Source of the DNA: Stereocaulon alpinum
Lineage: Eukaryota; Ascomycota; Lecanoromycetes; Lecanorales; Stereocaulaceae
Direction of reading: 5' to 3'
Length of the DNA: 64,000 bases
Assembly: GCA_018257865.1 (NCBI GenBank)
Contig: JAEUBA010000059.1
Coordinates: 124,001-188,000, forward strand
The notes under the pieces were generated by a model. It saw only the letters and a list, made by a program, of their open reading frames with translations, had not been told where the DNA came from and did no database searches. The first letter of the stretch is position 1, and every line of letters begins with the position of its first letter. Shown in pieces: positions 25,001-35,137 of this stretch. Position numbers and translations under genes: made by a program.

Positions 25001-26020
25001 GTCTTGTGTTCTGGGCACTGTCGAGTAATTTGCGTGACTTGCTCTTGTCTTCTAGGGTTGCGAAGGCAGCAATAGCTTCGTCTATCGGAATCTTATACGT
25101 GTCGCCCAAGCCGACTTTCAATTGTACGCCATTACCTCCGTGAGAAATTCCTGAACCTATCAACTGGTCCAAAGTTCTATACCCATCGGTGTATCGTAGG
25201 AGTAGAATAAAGTACTGGCAGGGTTCTAGATGCCATGCCTGCAATGCTTCCTCTGAGATCCCGAGCTTCGCAATACGACATGATATCGTCACGAAGCCAT
25301 CTTGCCCGCCGTTGAACAGGCTACCATGGTAAGCGACACGAAAGCCTGCTCCCTTGGCCGTGCGAAGATCCCGGCGAATTCGAGCATTGTTCGCCTTGAC
25401 TGCAACATGGTTTCCTCTGTGAGTGTTCCAATTGGTTGTTGAATGATGCGTAGGCGATCTTGGGGACCAAGCTCCAGCGTCACTGTCGTAGTCGTTTCCA
25501 TCGTCTGATTGCTCAAGTTCTGCCGAGTAGAGGTAAGCGTTGGCGGTTCAGGGGTAGGAGTTTGAGGATACACTGACCATTATCTGAATCTATCTCCATA
25601 GGGTCGGGGTCGTCCACGTCCACAGGATTTTGTCGAGAGCCAGAGGTTGCTTTGTCAAGGCTCTTGACTACCTTATTCAACATGTCGGCAACCTTGAGGC
25701 CTTCATAATTGCTCATAGCGTCAAGGGCTGAGTGAACGGTTGGAGGTACATTCTCCGAATTGGTGTAAATCATGTACATGTGAGACCCTGGATACTCCCC
25801 AAGATCTATAAAATAGGGTGTTATTCTATGCACTGCGGAAGGTATCTGATGATTTCATACCTGGAACCAAGACGGTGACTTCTGTAGCTCCGCCATTATA
25901 TATCTGATAGTCAAAGTTAATCATGCCATCTTCTTCCCCGGCTCTAAGGTTGAAGATATTGTTGTGTTCGAAGCCGGCCACAGCCTCGCCCAGGTCAGCA
26001 ACAAATGCCTTGCGGGGCAT
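22082..26020 (-). CDS. PARP catalytic domain fused to UBC (E2-like) domain
   Basis: A 1255-residue protein combining ADP-ribosyltransferase and ubiquitin-conjugating folds, a fungal architecture related to PARP6/8/16 plus UBE2Q. Exons (minus): 26020-25861, 25805-25578, 25519-22239, 22180-22082; introns 55, 58 and 58 nt, all phases fit. A Cys-rich region (CTEFCLVCH...LKPYVCSKPLC, about residues 409-440) is typical of PARP6/8. PARP domain about 720-910: HGSPLYNW holds the NAD-binding His, and GNGVYHS holds the Tyr. The third triad residue is not an obvious Glu (NPHLVVAQL at that place), so mono-ADP-ribosylation or no activity is likely. The UBC domain (about 1050-1210) has GALCMELLTNSGW with the Cys. 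The last exon adds WEVPPDFRS...; without it the protein would end in a false tail. The exon 3 acceptor could also be 15 nt further in. Confidence 0.92.
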
Positions 26021-26749
26021 GTTGAAGATACTTCAGTCGATAAGGCTGAGCTCCACTAGCCAGCGCATTGAAGCTTGAGAAGCTGGTGTAGTGAAAGTGG
26101 TCGAAAGAACTCAAGGGAGCGGTGCTAATATTCTATGAGGGAGAAGCGGCGTAACTGTAGTGGTGTGTCGAAGGGGAATCGATTAAGACGCCTTGGCGCT
26201 AATGGCAAAGCTTAGAGATCCAAGGGTGTGCTGTGAAGAGAGCTGTTCTAGAAAGAATACGAAATGTCCTGATGATAGAGCGAGGTTGAGCGTGTATAAG
26301 TAAGTGGACAAAAAGGGAAAGTCGTTGTAGGAAGTCTAGATGGCACGGATGGTAACGCCAAACGTCATGTGGTGGTGCTGAAGAAGCGCGTCTGATTGTC
26401 AACCCCAGAGGCTTTTAGCGTGGGACAAGCCCCACCAGATGTAAAGTGAACGGTTTCGAATACAATAGATTCCATTAACAATTGTCAAGGGTAACAGTAT
26501 TTCATCTTGTTGCTGGCCAACAGGCAAAACAGTGAGTTGCCAGGCAGCAAATGCTTAAGGCTGTGACTCCCCATTTTGGTTGCCTTATCGCTATCTTAGC
26601 CCCGGAAGCTACCCTAAAAGTGAGTTAGCCAGGTACACGACCAGCCCTATCGAACTCTCCCATCTTGAAGTAGACTTTCCTCAATCGGAGGGGCAGCTTG
26701 ATCTGAGAACAGCACTATTGCTGATCGAATCGAAGAATAGATTCCTAAC
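26021..26749. promoter_or_regulatory. Divergent promoter region, PARP-UBC gene and COG7-like gene
   Basis: 729 bp between two divergent start codons. No coding signal beyond short shadows. I cannot name specific binding sites. Confidence 0.5.
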
Positions 26750-27796
26750 ATGACAGTCTCCACCAAATCACTAAACTCGCACCTCTCAGACTCGACCCTC
26801 CAGCCATTCCTCTCCCCCACCTTCTCCCCCATCGATTATCTAAACACTACCCTCCCAAAACATGAATCCGCTACCTCTCTCTCGAACACAGCCTCCCAAA
26901 CCCAAACCCACATCTCAACACTCGCCGCCCAAACTTCGCGCCTTTCCACGACCCTTACAACCCTCACAGATGACATCCTCCGCACCAGCTCCCGCCTAGC
27001 TTACGAAGTCGAGCTCCTACGCGGCGAAGCACTTTCCCTAGTAGACTCTCTATCCTCTCGCGGTGACCTACAAGAGCATATCCTCAGCTTCGTGCCCAAT
27101 GGCCTCGACACGACTCTATCACCAACAACTACACCGACCTCGCCCATCTCCCCTGAAAGGAGAAAACACAGCTCCCAACCCTCCTCTCCCACAGGTACAA
27201 GACCGCAAGCTCCCTCCCAACCCCAAATCCCGCCAGAAAAGCAAGAGCCACCAGCCCTCCCTCAACTCCGCACCCTCCTCCACGTCCGCTCACAACTGCA
27301 AACTGTAATCCGCACATTCAACCTCGCGCTCTCGTTCCCCATGCCACCCTCCCTACTCACGACTACAACGTCAAACATCATATCCGTGAACCCGCCAAAC
27401 GCAGATTCAGACGCTGAAGCGAAGGGTCAAGCGGCGCTATCGCGGCTGAAGCAAGAGGTTATGGATCTACTAGCTGATACGGAGGGGAGAGGGGGCGGCG
27501 TTGAGAGGGCAATGGAGCGGATAGGGGAGTTGAGAGAGGTCTGTGTTGTCTGGAAAGGGACATCTGAGGAGAGGGCGAGGACGAAATGGGTTAATGGGCT
27601 GGAAGCGATTGTGGAAGATGAGGTTAGGCGGAGGGAAGAGGGGAAGAGGAGAGGTCCAGTCGGCGGTGCTGTGGGTGGGCAAGGGGTTAGGAGGGAGGTT
27701 AGTGCGGTTAAAGGGCTAGCGGATGCTGGGGAGGTCTCGAGGAGTGGGACGCCGGGATTCTTGAGGAGGTTGAGGGACGAGATTTACGCAGAATGA
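26750..27796 (+). CDS. Probable COG complex subunit 7 (fungal short form)
   Basis: An intronless 348-residue protein. The COG complex tethers retrograde vesicles at the Golgi. The N-terminal part fits the short fungal COG7 type: FSPIDYLNTTLP, then a helical stretch with TSRLSTTLTTLTDDILR and SSRLAYEVELLRGEAL (about residues 60-105), which in this family forms a coiled coil. The middle (about 125-170) is Pro/Ser-rich, followed by a second helical part (LRTLLHVRSQLQTVI, about 175-200) and a Lys/Arg/Glu-rich tail. The family match is from memory of motif style, not from an alignment. Its stop lies 176 bp from the stop of the AT-hook gene on the other strand. Confidence 0.62.
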   Translation: MTVSTKSLNSHLSDSTLQPFLSPTFSPIDYLNTTLPKHESATSLSNTASQTQTHISTLAAQTSRLSTTLTTLTDDILRTSSRLAYEVELLRGEALSLVDSLSSRGDLQEHILSFVPNGLDTTLSPTTTPTSPISPERRKHSSQPSSPTGTRPQAPSQPQIPPEKQEPPALPQLRTLLHVRSQLQTVIRTFNLALSFPMPPSLLTTTTSNIISVNPPNADSDAEAKGQAALSRLKQEVMDLLADTEGRGGGVERAMERIGELREVCVVWKGTSEERARTKWVNGLEAIVEDEVRRREEGKRRGPVGGAVGGQGVRREVSAVKGLADAGEVSRSGTPGFLRRLRDEIYAE

Positions 27797-27868
27797 GAAA
27801 ATGATCGACACGATGAAATGCGCTCAAAATGAATGAATCGTCTACTAAACGCAATGCATGCAATGCAC

Positions 27869-27895
27869 GCTATGCTCGCTATGCTCGCTATGCTA
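27869..27895 (+). repeat. 9-bp tandem repeat, three units
   Basis: gctatgctc, gctatgctc, gctatgcta, in the 3' flank of the COG7-like gene. Confidence 0.8.
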
Positions 27896-27972
27896 CAGGC
27901 GTTCCATTATCCGCTTGCTATTCATCATCGCCTCACACCAATTTCATAAACTAACAATGACACTCCATTCGA

Positions 27973-30900
27973 CTACCGCCACTGAATCCCCTTCTCCTTC
28001 CAGCTGGGCAGTCCATCAAAATCCCTCTTCTTCCTCTCGAGGTACTCACTCCGATTATGGGTCCAATCGATATCATCTTTCGTCCACAAGCGGTCACCCT
28101 GCTTCCGCAAGCCAATCTTCTCTCCCTTGCTCGGATCAACTTCCACCTCTCCCTTCATTACCATGCCAACCCAAAGAGCCACACACTGCTTAACAACCAG
28201 TCCCTCATCGATCCAGCGTTCTCCCGGCTGCTCAGCAAGTGCAAAACCGCGTTCCTCCAAGAGCACCATGAAGGCATCAGTGACGCCGCAATCAGCTTCG
28301 GTGATGATACGGCTCCAGCCTCCCTGGGTTTCGACTTTCATGCCGAGGTAAGCGGCAGTGATGTGGCAGCGGTTGTACGGAAAGATGTGGGAACCATAGA
28401 GGAGGGAGGCGTAATAGAGTGGTTGCAAGGCGCGGAAATGGCATTCCTCCCACGGCGTGAATTGACAAAGAGGCTCGTAGGGGCCGGAGCAAAGGATGTC
28501 TTCTTTTGTTGCTGGTGGTGGTAGGGATGTGAAAGCACGCCAGATGGGAGCTGTGAGGCGGGAGACCCAGGACGCTTGAGTGTCCGCGACATTCAGGGGT
28601 ACGATAGCGGAGGATGGTCTTTGGGCAGGTGCCTGGATTGGCTTTTGGATTTGCTTCTCGGTTGGCTTCTTGACTTGCCTTTTGCTTGGCTTCTGGACTG
28701 GCTTCTGGAGCAGAAGTGGATCGATGGCTGCCATGACATCCTCTTGGGGGTTCGTGAGACTATCAGCTGTCTTATCGCCCACTGAGATGGGATTAGAAAT
28801 AGAGACTGTATGGACTGCCGGTGCCAGATCAGGGACCGGTATACTGTCGATTGTTCTGTTGCCAACTTGTGAGAAGGTAGTACTTTGCTCGAGAACGTCA
28901 CTGAACTCTTCAGTGTACGTTGGGTCTTTTTTATCCAGCAAGTTCAATGGCTCGAACTTGACGTTCTCAGCCGGAATGGACATAGCTGAGAAGTCGACTT
29001 TCGATGTTTTGTTCAACGGATCCTTACCGATAGGCCTGTTGACTTGATTGATCTGACGTTTGAGGAGCGCGCTTGTCGAGTCCTCTGCATTGTGTTCGGC
29101 CGAGATATCGCTGCTATCCACCTGCTTCTTGGGGGCTTTTGTCCTGGATCGGTCTGGCTGCCAGAAGAGATCTGCCTCTGTAGGCTCGACCTCGTCACTA
29201 TACACGACCTCACTATTACGCCTCCATGGACTCGGTAACTTGCTCCTCCGGGGTTTGACAACCTCAGGTTGTGGAAGAACTTCAGGAGCTTCAAGCGTTG
29301 ACTCTCGCGACTGACTCGCTTCGGCTTGCCAAACGTCACTCCCATCCTCGTCCTCGTCATGCTCTGCTGCATCTGCATCATCGTCACTATCAATGACGAC
29401 AATTTGACTCTTGTTAGCCAATTCAATGCGCTGGCTCACAGCCTCCCTTTCGCGTTGCCATTCGGCTTCTCTGGCTAGCATTGTGTGGTCAATGCCCGAG
29501 GTGTTTGAGCCTGCTGCTTTATCGTGCGAAGACCGCAGTAGTGAAGGCTCTTTCATGAGTGAGACTTCTACGCTCGCGTCGTGTTCCTCGACGATAATTG
29601 GGTACTCCGGCTTCATTAGAGTATCCGCTTTCCAGCTCATGCGATCCTCCTCTGAATCTTCCACACTCCAGTCAGGGCTTGGAAGCTGATTGTTGGAAAG
29701 CAGAGGATATTGCACGGCCTGCTTGGGACCAAGAGCTTTAGTGCTGTCGTCTCTTGTGCCTTCCGGCCTAATCGCCGAACTATGCTCCGTCATTCTACCG
29801 GTAAAAGAGACATCATCTGCCTGTTTCGAACCTGATTCGGGCTTTTGCGACATCTGTCGTTGCCTCTTTGCGAGCTCTTCACCAAGTCTTAGCCCAGCTT
29901 TCAGTTCTCTTCTGGTGTCAGCCCCAAAACCACTGAAAAGATAGTTCAAATCGTCTGCGGGAGATCTTGCCTTGGAAATAGGAGACGAGCCTCTACGCTG
30001 AGAGGTTACATTGCGCATTTCCAAGATTGCAGAACCTTTCTCTGATGAGCGGAAGGGCGAACCCAGCTCCCTTTGTTCTTTTGGGCCAAGCGCGCCCTGA
30101 AGTGCAGTTCCTGCACGTACAACGCGGGCTAGCTTTGGTGTTCCGTCTGTAGCTTGCTTCAGAGGACGTGGTGACTGTTGTGGAGCGTTCTGGAGCACTG
30201 GCGGTATCAAAGGCGGAGGCGCAATGGCGGGTGTATGATCATGGGCTTCTGAATACTTCTGTCGCTCCTGAAGTGGTGGTAGCCCTGGAGGTGGCGCTAA
30301 CGATTCTGCATCCTGGTCAGGCACATTCTGGTCTCCGCATTGCTCAACCGGACTAGCATTACGGTTCCCAGTAGATGCCAAAGACGATACAGAGACCATG
30401 CTGAAGCCTTCGCTCTCGAGTATAGTGTCGTACTCTTGATGCTCGTTCGTTGGATCCAATCCTTCTGGATCTTGTTGTTGCTCGCCACCAGCGTCAGGAG
30501 ACTGGCTCTGGCGTCGAATCATAGCCCGCCACAGATCTTCGTCTTGCTTTTCAAGCAGTGATTCTTCGGGCGACGGTCTCCCAAATGCAGAAGTCTCTAC
30601 GGGTTGCATCTCTTGCAGATAATCATCAGTACTGTCGTCGACTGTCAGACCAGTAGCCTCAATACTACTGTCCCTATCCGAGTCCACTGCAGCCTTCATG
30701 GGCGTTATCTCCATTCTCCTAGCCCTGCTTTTCCTTCGCGTAGTTTTCCTCGCCGCCGCATCTTCGTCGGCTCCTTCGATATTTGGCGTATCCATGGATG
30801 GCTGAAGTTTCATGAATTGCGGTGTGTCCACAACGGGCTCTATGCTCTTTCTGGGCCGTCCTCTGGCCTTCTTAGCCGGAGTAGTCCGTGATGGCAAGAA

Positions 30901-31404
30901 GCTGTCATCCTGCTCCTCCAAGGATTCTGGGACTGTCTTCCTTCTCGCGTTTTTCTTGGGTTTTGGTGTACCACTCCTCTTCACAGGACCGTCCAATGAC
31001 TTCCTGGGTCTTCCCCTCCCTCTGTTTCCCACTGCTGGTGGAGTATCGTCGCTACCCTTCAATGGAATGGATATCGTGGTGGTACGTTCTGTATGGCGCT
31101 TTGTTGGCGTTCTTTTGATGTCAGGGTCGTATTGCATTTCATTGACTTGTTCTGCCTGTACTGTCAGACGGATCCGCCATGGACTAGTTGACTGCGCTCT
31201 ATGTTTTGGTGACTTTCTTGGCGAGGTGATCCGGGCGGGTGGTGTGCTGAGGTAGAATTCCTGAACGTGAGAATTGCCGGAGGTGTTGGTCAGTGCCTTT
31301 CTGGGCGTGAGAATGGCGCCTCTGGGTTTCGTTGGCGAAGGTGTTGAGATGTTCTCGTTCGAGAGGGCCAGTGGATCGGGCGATGACAGGAGCTGGTCGG
31401 CCAT
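27973..31404 (-). CDS. AT-hook DNA-binding protein
   Basis: An intronless 1143-residue, mostly disordered nuclear-type protein. Two AT-hook cores (RGRGRPRKS and KARGRPRKS, about residues 120 and 175) predict minor-groove binding at AT-rich DNA. The region in front (SPWRIRLTVQAE...TTTISIPLK) looks conserved. The last 190 residues form the only globular part (FTPWEECHFRALQPLYYASLLYG and a Trp-rich end, GLPSWKEKGIQW). A Lys/Pro/Gln repeat (units like QKPVQKPSKRQ, about 28625-28715) precedes it. The start is ATG at 31404 (MADQLLSSPDP); the frame is open further up only through a TTG. I know of similar fungal AT DNA binding proteins but no assigned function. Confidence 0.85.
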   Translation of the reverse strand: MADQLLSSPDPLALSNENISTPSPTKPRGAILTPRKALTNTSGNSHVQEFYLSTPPARITSPRKSPKHRAQSTSPWRIRLTVQAEQVNEMQYDPDIKRTPTKRHTERTTTISIPLKGSDDTPPAVGNRGRGRPRKSLDGPVKRSGTPKPKKNARRKTVPESLEEQDDSFLPSRTTPAKKARGRPRKSIEPVVDTPQFMKLQPSMDTPNIEGADEDAAARKTTRRKSRARRMEITPMKAAVDSDRDSSIEATGLTVDDSTDDYLQEMQPVETSAFGRPSPEESLLEKQDEDLWRAMIRRQSQSPDAGGEQQQDPEGLDPTNEHQEYDTILESEGFSMVSVSSLASTGNRNASPVEQCGDQNVPDQDAESLAPPPGLPPLQERQKYSEAHDHTPAIAPPPLIPPVLQNAPQQSPRPLKQATDGTPKLARVVRAGTALQGALGPKEQRELGSPFRSSEKGSAILEMRNVTSQRRGSSPISKARSPADDLNYLFSGFGADTRRELKAGLRLGEELAKRQRQMSQKPESGSKQADDVSFTGRMTEHSSAIRPEGTRDDSTKALGPKQAVQYPLLSNNQLPSPDWSVEDSEEDRMSWKADTLMKPEYPIIVEEHDASVEVSLMKEPSLLRSSHDKAAGSNTSGIDHTMLAREAEWQREREAVSQRIELANKSQIVVIDSDDDADAAEHDEDEDGSDVWQAEASQSRESTLEAPEVLPQPEVVKPRRSKLPSPWRRNSEVVYSDEVEPTEADLFWQPDRSRTKAPKKQVDSSDISAEHNAEDSTSALLKRQINQVNRPIGKDPLNKTSKVDFSAMSIPAENVKFEPLNLLDKKDPTYTEEFSDVLEQSTTFSQVGNRTIDSIPVPDLAPAVHTVSISNPISVGDKTADSLTNPQEDVMAAIDPLLLQKPVQKPSKRQVKKPTEKQIQKPIQAPAQRPSSAIVPLNVADTQASWVSRLTAPIWRAFTSLPPPATKEDILCSGPYEPLCQFTPWEECHFRALQPLYYASLLYGSHIFPYNRCHITAAYLGMKVETQGGWSRIITEADCGVTDAFMVLLEERGFALAEQPGERWIDEGLVVKQCVALWVGMVMKGEVEVDPSKGEKIGLRKQGDRLWTKDDIDWTHNRSEYLERKKRDFDGLPSWKEKGIQWR

Positions 31405-31735
31405 ATCGTGATATAGCGCCAGTAGCCTTATTACAACACAGACGCACAATGAATGGTCAAGTGAACAGTTGCTTCAAGAGCACTGTGTGTCAGTACCACA
31501 TTGCGCGGTTGTTAACGTTCTGTGGAGACGTTGAAATGTTTGTTTACTTTGAGAGTCTTGGCACACGCTAAACCCCGCGATCATCGGAGATAAGTCTCCG
31601 AGTCCTGCTAAAAGCTATCCATGCATCATGGCTCGAAATCGAAACAAAGTACTAACCCTGAAGTGAGCCACTTGAGAATTGTTTATTACTAATTCTCTAT
31701 TACATTGGGGCTTTTCCACGTCTTCCCTCTGCGCC
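31405..31735. other. Intergenic, nothing seen
   Basis: 331 bp between the start of the AT-hook gene and the stop of the epimerase gene, both on minus. It must hold the AT-hook promoter and the epimerase 3' end. Confidence 0.5.
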
Positions 31736-32908
31736 CTATCTTGAGCTAACGATACTGAAATCATATTGTGCAAACACCACCGCAGGTTCAGAGTCTACCG
31801 TGTAGATCTGGTACTGGTCTTGGCCCCATTGTGGATTGTTGATGCCATCAATCCATTGCTGGGTCTCAATAACAACACATCCATACTGTGGCACGTACGT
31901 TGTCGACCCATTGGTCGAGTGCTGCTGGCTCTGCTTCACCGGAATCGTGCCCTTCAGGTTATCACAGGTGTAGATCTGGAGGCTCTGCTGATTCGTTGTA
32001 ATGTCGAGTTGAATGCCAGTAACGTCGGATGACATCGTTAGCACACTAAGGTCTGTCGCTTCTGGCGCCGAGTATCGAGGACGGTCGAGGATAAACGCGT
32101 TATCGTAGCCTATACAACCAAGACCACATGCATTAATTGCCTGTTTAATATCTCTGCCGATCTTTTTGGGAGATGTGAAGTCGAGAAAAGTGCCATCGAC
32201 AATGCCAATCGTGCCGTTCGGGACCTCGATGCTATCTATCTCGATGTACCGCGCCGCGTATGGCATGTAAAGCGTGTTATTCAAGATCGTTAGGTCTGAC
32301 GGATTGGCGAACGCATCGAGATTCCAGTAGACGTGATTAGCAAGCATGATCGGAGTTGGCTCGTCGAGTGGTATAGACACTAAGCGCGACGTCCATTGAG
32401 GTCCAGCAGACACGGTGTATGTCGCAAAGGTTATTACCGTCCCTGGAAACCCTTCGAAGCCTTGATCTAGCAGCGAGAAGGTAATCGTGGTTTCGTTTGC
32501 TGATACCACGGTCCAATTCCTCTGATCATAGCCAATGTTACCGCCATGCAAGGTATCGGCTCCGTGGTGTTCATTCTCTGGGATATGTGAAGTGACGCCC
32601 TCCACAGTAAAGGTGCCGTTCTTGATGCGATTGGCATAACGGCCCACAATGGGACCGAAGTATGTGTGAACCGTTTCAGTGTCTTTGAGATAAGCGCTAC
32701 CATCATCGTAGCCGAGTACGACGTCCTGTGGACAGCCATTCTTGTCGTTTACGTACAGATTGGTGAGACGCGCGCCGTACGGTATGAAGCTTGCATTGAT
32801 GCCAGGTGCAGATATTGTATATTTAGTGAACACACTTGAGCTGCCTGAGTTCTGGGCAATAGCTCTCAAAGAAAAATATAGCACCGGAATTAGAGTAATC
32901 AAGAGCAT
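31736..32908 (-). CDS. Secreted aldose 1-epimerase (galactose mutarotase)
   Basis: A 390-residue GalM-type enzyme that interconverts alpha and beta anomers of aldoses. The start is ATG at 32908 (MLLITLIPVLYFSL), which gives a signal peptide; the frame extends upstream only to a GTG. Motifs in order: GARLTNLYVND near the N-terminus, GPIVGRYANRI, ENEHHGADTLHGG (the catalytic His region, about residue 125), NHVYWNLD, and CVVIETQQWIDGINNPQWG near the C-terminus with the catalytic Glu. Several N-x-S/T sites fit an extracellular protein. Family call is firm; secretion is inferred from the N-terminus. Confidence 0.9.
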   Translation of the reverse strand: MLLITLIPVLYFSLRAIAQNSGSSSVFTKYTISAPGINASFIPYGARLTNLYVNDKNGCPQDVVLGYDDGSAYLKDTETVHTYFGPIVGRYANRIKNGTFTVEGVTSHIPENEHHGADTLHGGNIGYDQRNWTVVSANETTITFSLLDQGFEGFPGTVITFATYTVSAGPQWTSRLVSIPLDEPTPIMLANHVYWNLDAFANPSDLTILNNTLYMPYAARYIEIDSIEVPNGTIGIVDGTFLDFTSPKKIGRDIKQAINACGLGCIGYDNAFILDRPRYSAPEATDLSVLTMSSDVTGIQLDITTNQQSLQIYTCDNLKGTIPVKQSQQHSTNGSTTYVPQYGCVVIETQQWIDGINNPQWGQDQYQIYTVDSEPAVVFAQYDFSIVSSR

Positions 32909-33671
32909 ACTGCGAACTGGTTGCAACTTTCTGGTTGTGTAAAAATGAGTGGGGACCACGCCGGAGCTTGGAGAAATACAAGATTTAGACGATGAGTGAG
33001 CTAGTGAAAAGGACCTACCATCGCAGGGGTTGGCCGCTCTTTATACTCGTCAAGGGTCCAATGCTGGAGCTGTGTGAAGCTCGATGGAGTCGGTGAGGTC
33101 GCGTCATTCATAGGAACGAGGCTTCTCGTTCCACTCTGACAGACACCAGGCGCATGCAGGACAGGAGACCGCTACTATGCTTTACTTAGCCTAAAATGAA
33201 AAGCTCCATATGCAACTAACGGCAAGGACGGTAAGAATCGGTGTGTCTTCCGATTAGCTATCGACCTGGATAGCATTGAAGGCATAGAGGGGATGACAGT
33301 GAATCTGGAAATGAGATCCGGGGAAGGCGATGACGTTCAGAGCGGGGAATCCTTGCTTCGCCTTGTCCACCTTCCGTATGAAGAACACTCGCCCAATGAA
33401 ATCTCAACGCATGACGGCTCATGATGTGCATCTACTATGCAATATTGAGGGGCCCTCGAGTCAGGTGAACTTTGAGAAGAAGCGTGATGGTCGCCTCCTT
33501 TACGAGTTATGAAGCGGAGAAGCTTCAATACCTATATCGTATCGTACTGCTATGGGCAGCTTCCTGATATACAGTCTTGCCCAACAGTTCCAATTCGACG
33601 CCAGACTATAGCCTTGAGCCTTGACAACGCCAATGCCATGCAATTTGATAACACTTAGGTTGCCCTCAGGC
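32909..33671. other. Intergenic, no gene seen
   Basis: 763 bp between the epimerase start and the VMA6 stop, both minus. It includes the epimerase promoter. Short open frames at 33330-33512 and 33337-33528 lie on opposite strands and have no family motif. Confidence 0.5.
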
Positions 33672-34916
33672 TTAAAATACACTGATGTAATTGCCAATCC
33701 GCTCCTTTTGTTGCTGTGCAATGCACTCGGCAATCCATGTTATATTCCGGATTTCCTATGTCCAAATTAGCCATCTATACCTAAGACAATGGAGGATGAG
33801 AATTACCTGTTCTCTTAATTTGACCCATGCGTAGATGACAGCGTGCGTGAATTGGCGAGTGAAGACCGTCTTCGATATCTCCATTTCTTTCTGATAGAAC
33901 ATATCTTCCAAACTCTTACTTTCAGCTCCGCCACCGGCCATATTGCCAACACCAGAAGTACCTCCGCTCATGCCGACTTGATCGAAATATGACTTGTAAT
34001 CGTGGTTGCCACTGACCGCAAGTGCTACGCCTTCGAGATCATCTGCTCTCGACAGCATTAAAGTGCCCTCAGGGTACAGTCCGCCAAAACCTGGGTATAG
34101 CTTCTTTCGATCTTGTTTCGACAGCTCTGTGCCAAAAGAATTGAGGGTGATGTTGATAGCCCTTCTATCTGCCTCAAATCCAAGTACCTCTGCCATGACT
34201 TCGGACGTAGGAGTACCCTTGAGCTCGGGGTTCTCTGTGACGAACTTGTAAAAGTCCTCGAGGTAGTTCTTGTACAGTGTGTTGCGAATGATCTCGATGT
34301 TCAGCTCATCGAGATCCTGGTGGCTTAACGAGCCCTTGAAATATGGCGCCAGAGGAGTCTCTATCAGTACAGAGTTGTATAACTCCTCAATATTCGTGGC
34401 AACGCACAGCACAGGCATCGTTTCGAACCATCCCAAAGGATGACATCGCTCTAAAAGCTCTCTGGTATCCCTTTCGTGAAGTGTGCCGGTGATGAGTAAT
34501 GCCACGTTATCGATCATATAGCCGTACGTGAGATACTCCATGAATTTCGCAATAGATCCTACTGCTTGAGCTTGGAGATAGCGGAACTCTGCGACAAGCT
34601 TGTCAGTAGTCTTGTTGGCAAGTGATGAAGTAGACGGATTAGGCGGTAAAGAGGCGAGAAAATCGCCGTAGGCGGGCGAGAGCTGCAACTTGACATCTGT
34701 AGGCCATGAGCGATAATGGACTCATATGTTTGGAAGACGATGGTACCGTCTATCGTTTCGCATTGTATAAGATTGTTGTAGTTCTGTCCCGTGAGAAGGG
34801 TGTTTCGATATCCCCGGACTATGCCTTCGATATATCTATAGAAATCAGCCTTCTGAACTACTCAGCTGTACATGGAGTCCTTACCCCCCGTTGACATTGA
34901 AGAAGAGCCCTTCCAT
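33672..34916 (-). CDS. VMA6: V-type ATPase V0 subunit d
   Basis: A 364-residue subunit d, which couples the V1 stalk to the V0 ring on the vacuole membrane. Exons (minus): 34916-34885, 34835-34747, 34696-33807, 33755-33672, with introns of 49, 50 and 50 nt and all phases fitting. The joined N-terminus MEGLFFNVNGGYIEGIVRGY and NLIQCETIDDVKLQLS, then YGYMIDNVALLITGTLHER, CHPLGWF and YPEGTL, are hallmarks of the family. The last exon (EIRNITWIAECIAQ...YISVF) restores the conserved C-terminus that the uninterrupted frame lacks. Length matches the family (about 345-365). Divergent from NOP58 with 221 bp between the start codons. Confidence 0.96.
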
Positions 34917-35137
34917 CGCGACGCAGAGCTTGGCAGGTTGGTGCTTTGGAGATGTAGGCCGAAGTCGTTAGGTATGCCTGCAATGGCAGACTGCCAAGGC
35001 GGAGAAAAGACGCTAAGCCGCATGTGAATTTAGCGAAGTTTTCCCAAAACCTCACGAAAAGTTACTTGAAACCATTGAAGAAGCGGCACCCTCAAAATCA
35101 TAGACGACAACGACGCCTTCGCACTTCCTCGCCCACC
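34917..35137. promoter_or_regulatory. Shared divergent promoter of VMA6 and NOP58
   Basis: 221 bp separate the two start codons, so the untranslated leaders and promoters of both housekeeping genes must share it. I see no named element. Confidence 0.6.

Noticed and set aside
27860..27900. Possible CRISPR-like or regulatory array
   Set aside because: Only three 9-bp units in a eukaryotic 3' flank; a simple microsatellite.
28576..28785. Trp/Leu repeat protein (DWLLDLLLGWLLDLP...) on plus
   Set aside because: Reverse reading of the Lys/Pro/Gln repeat in the AT-hook protein, not a membrane protein.
30812..31255. 147-codon plus frame opposite the AT-hook gene
   Set aside because: Shadow of the AT-hook region; hydrophobic composition comes from the reverse of Lys/Arg/Pro codons.
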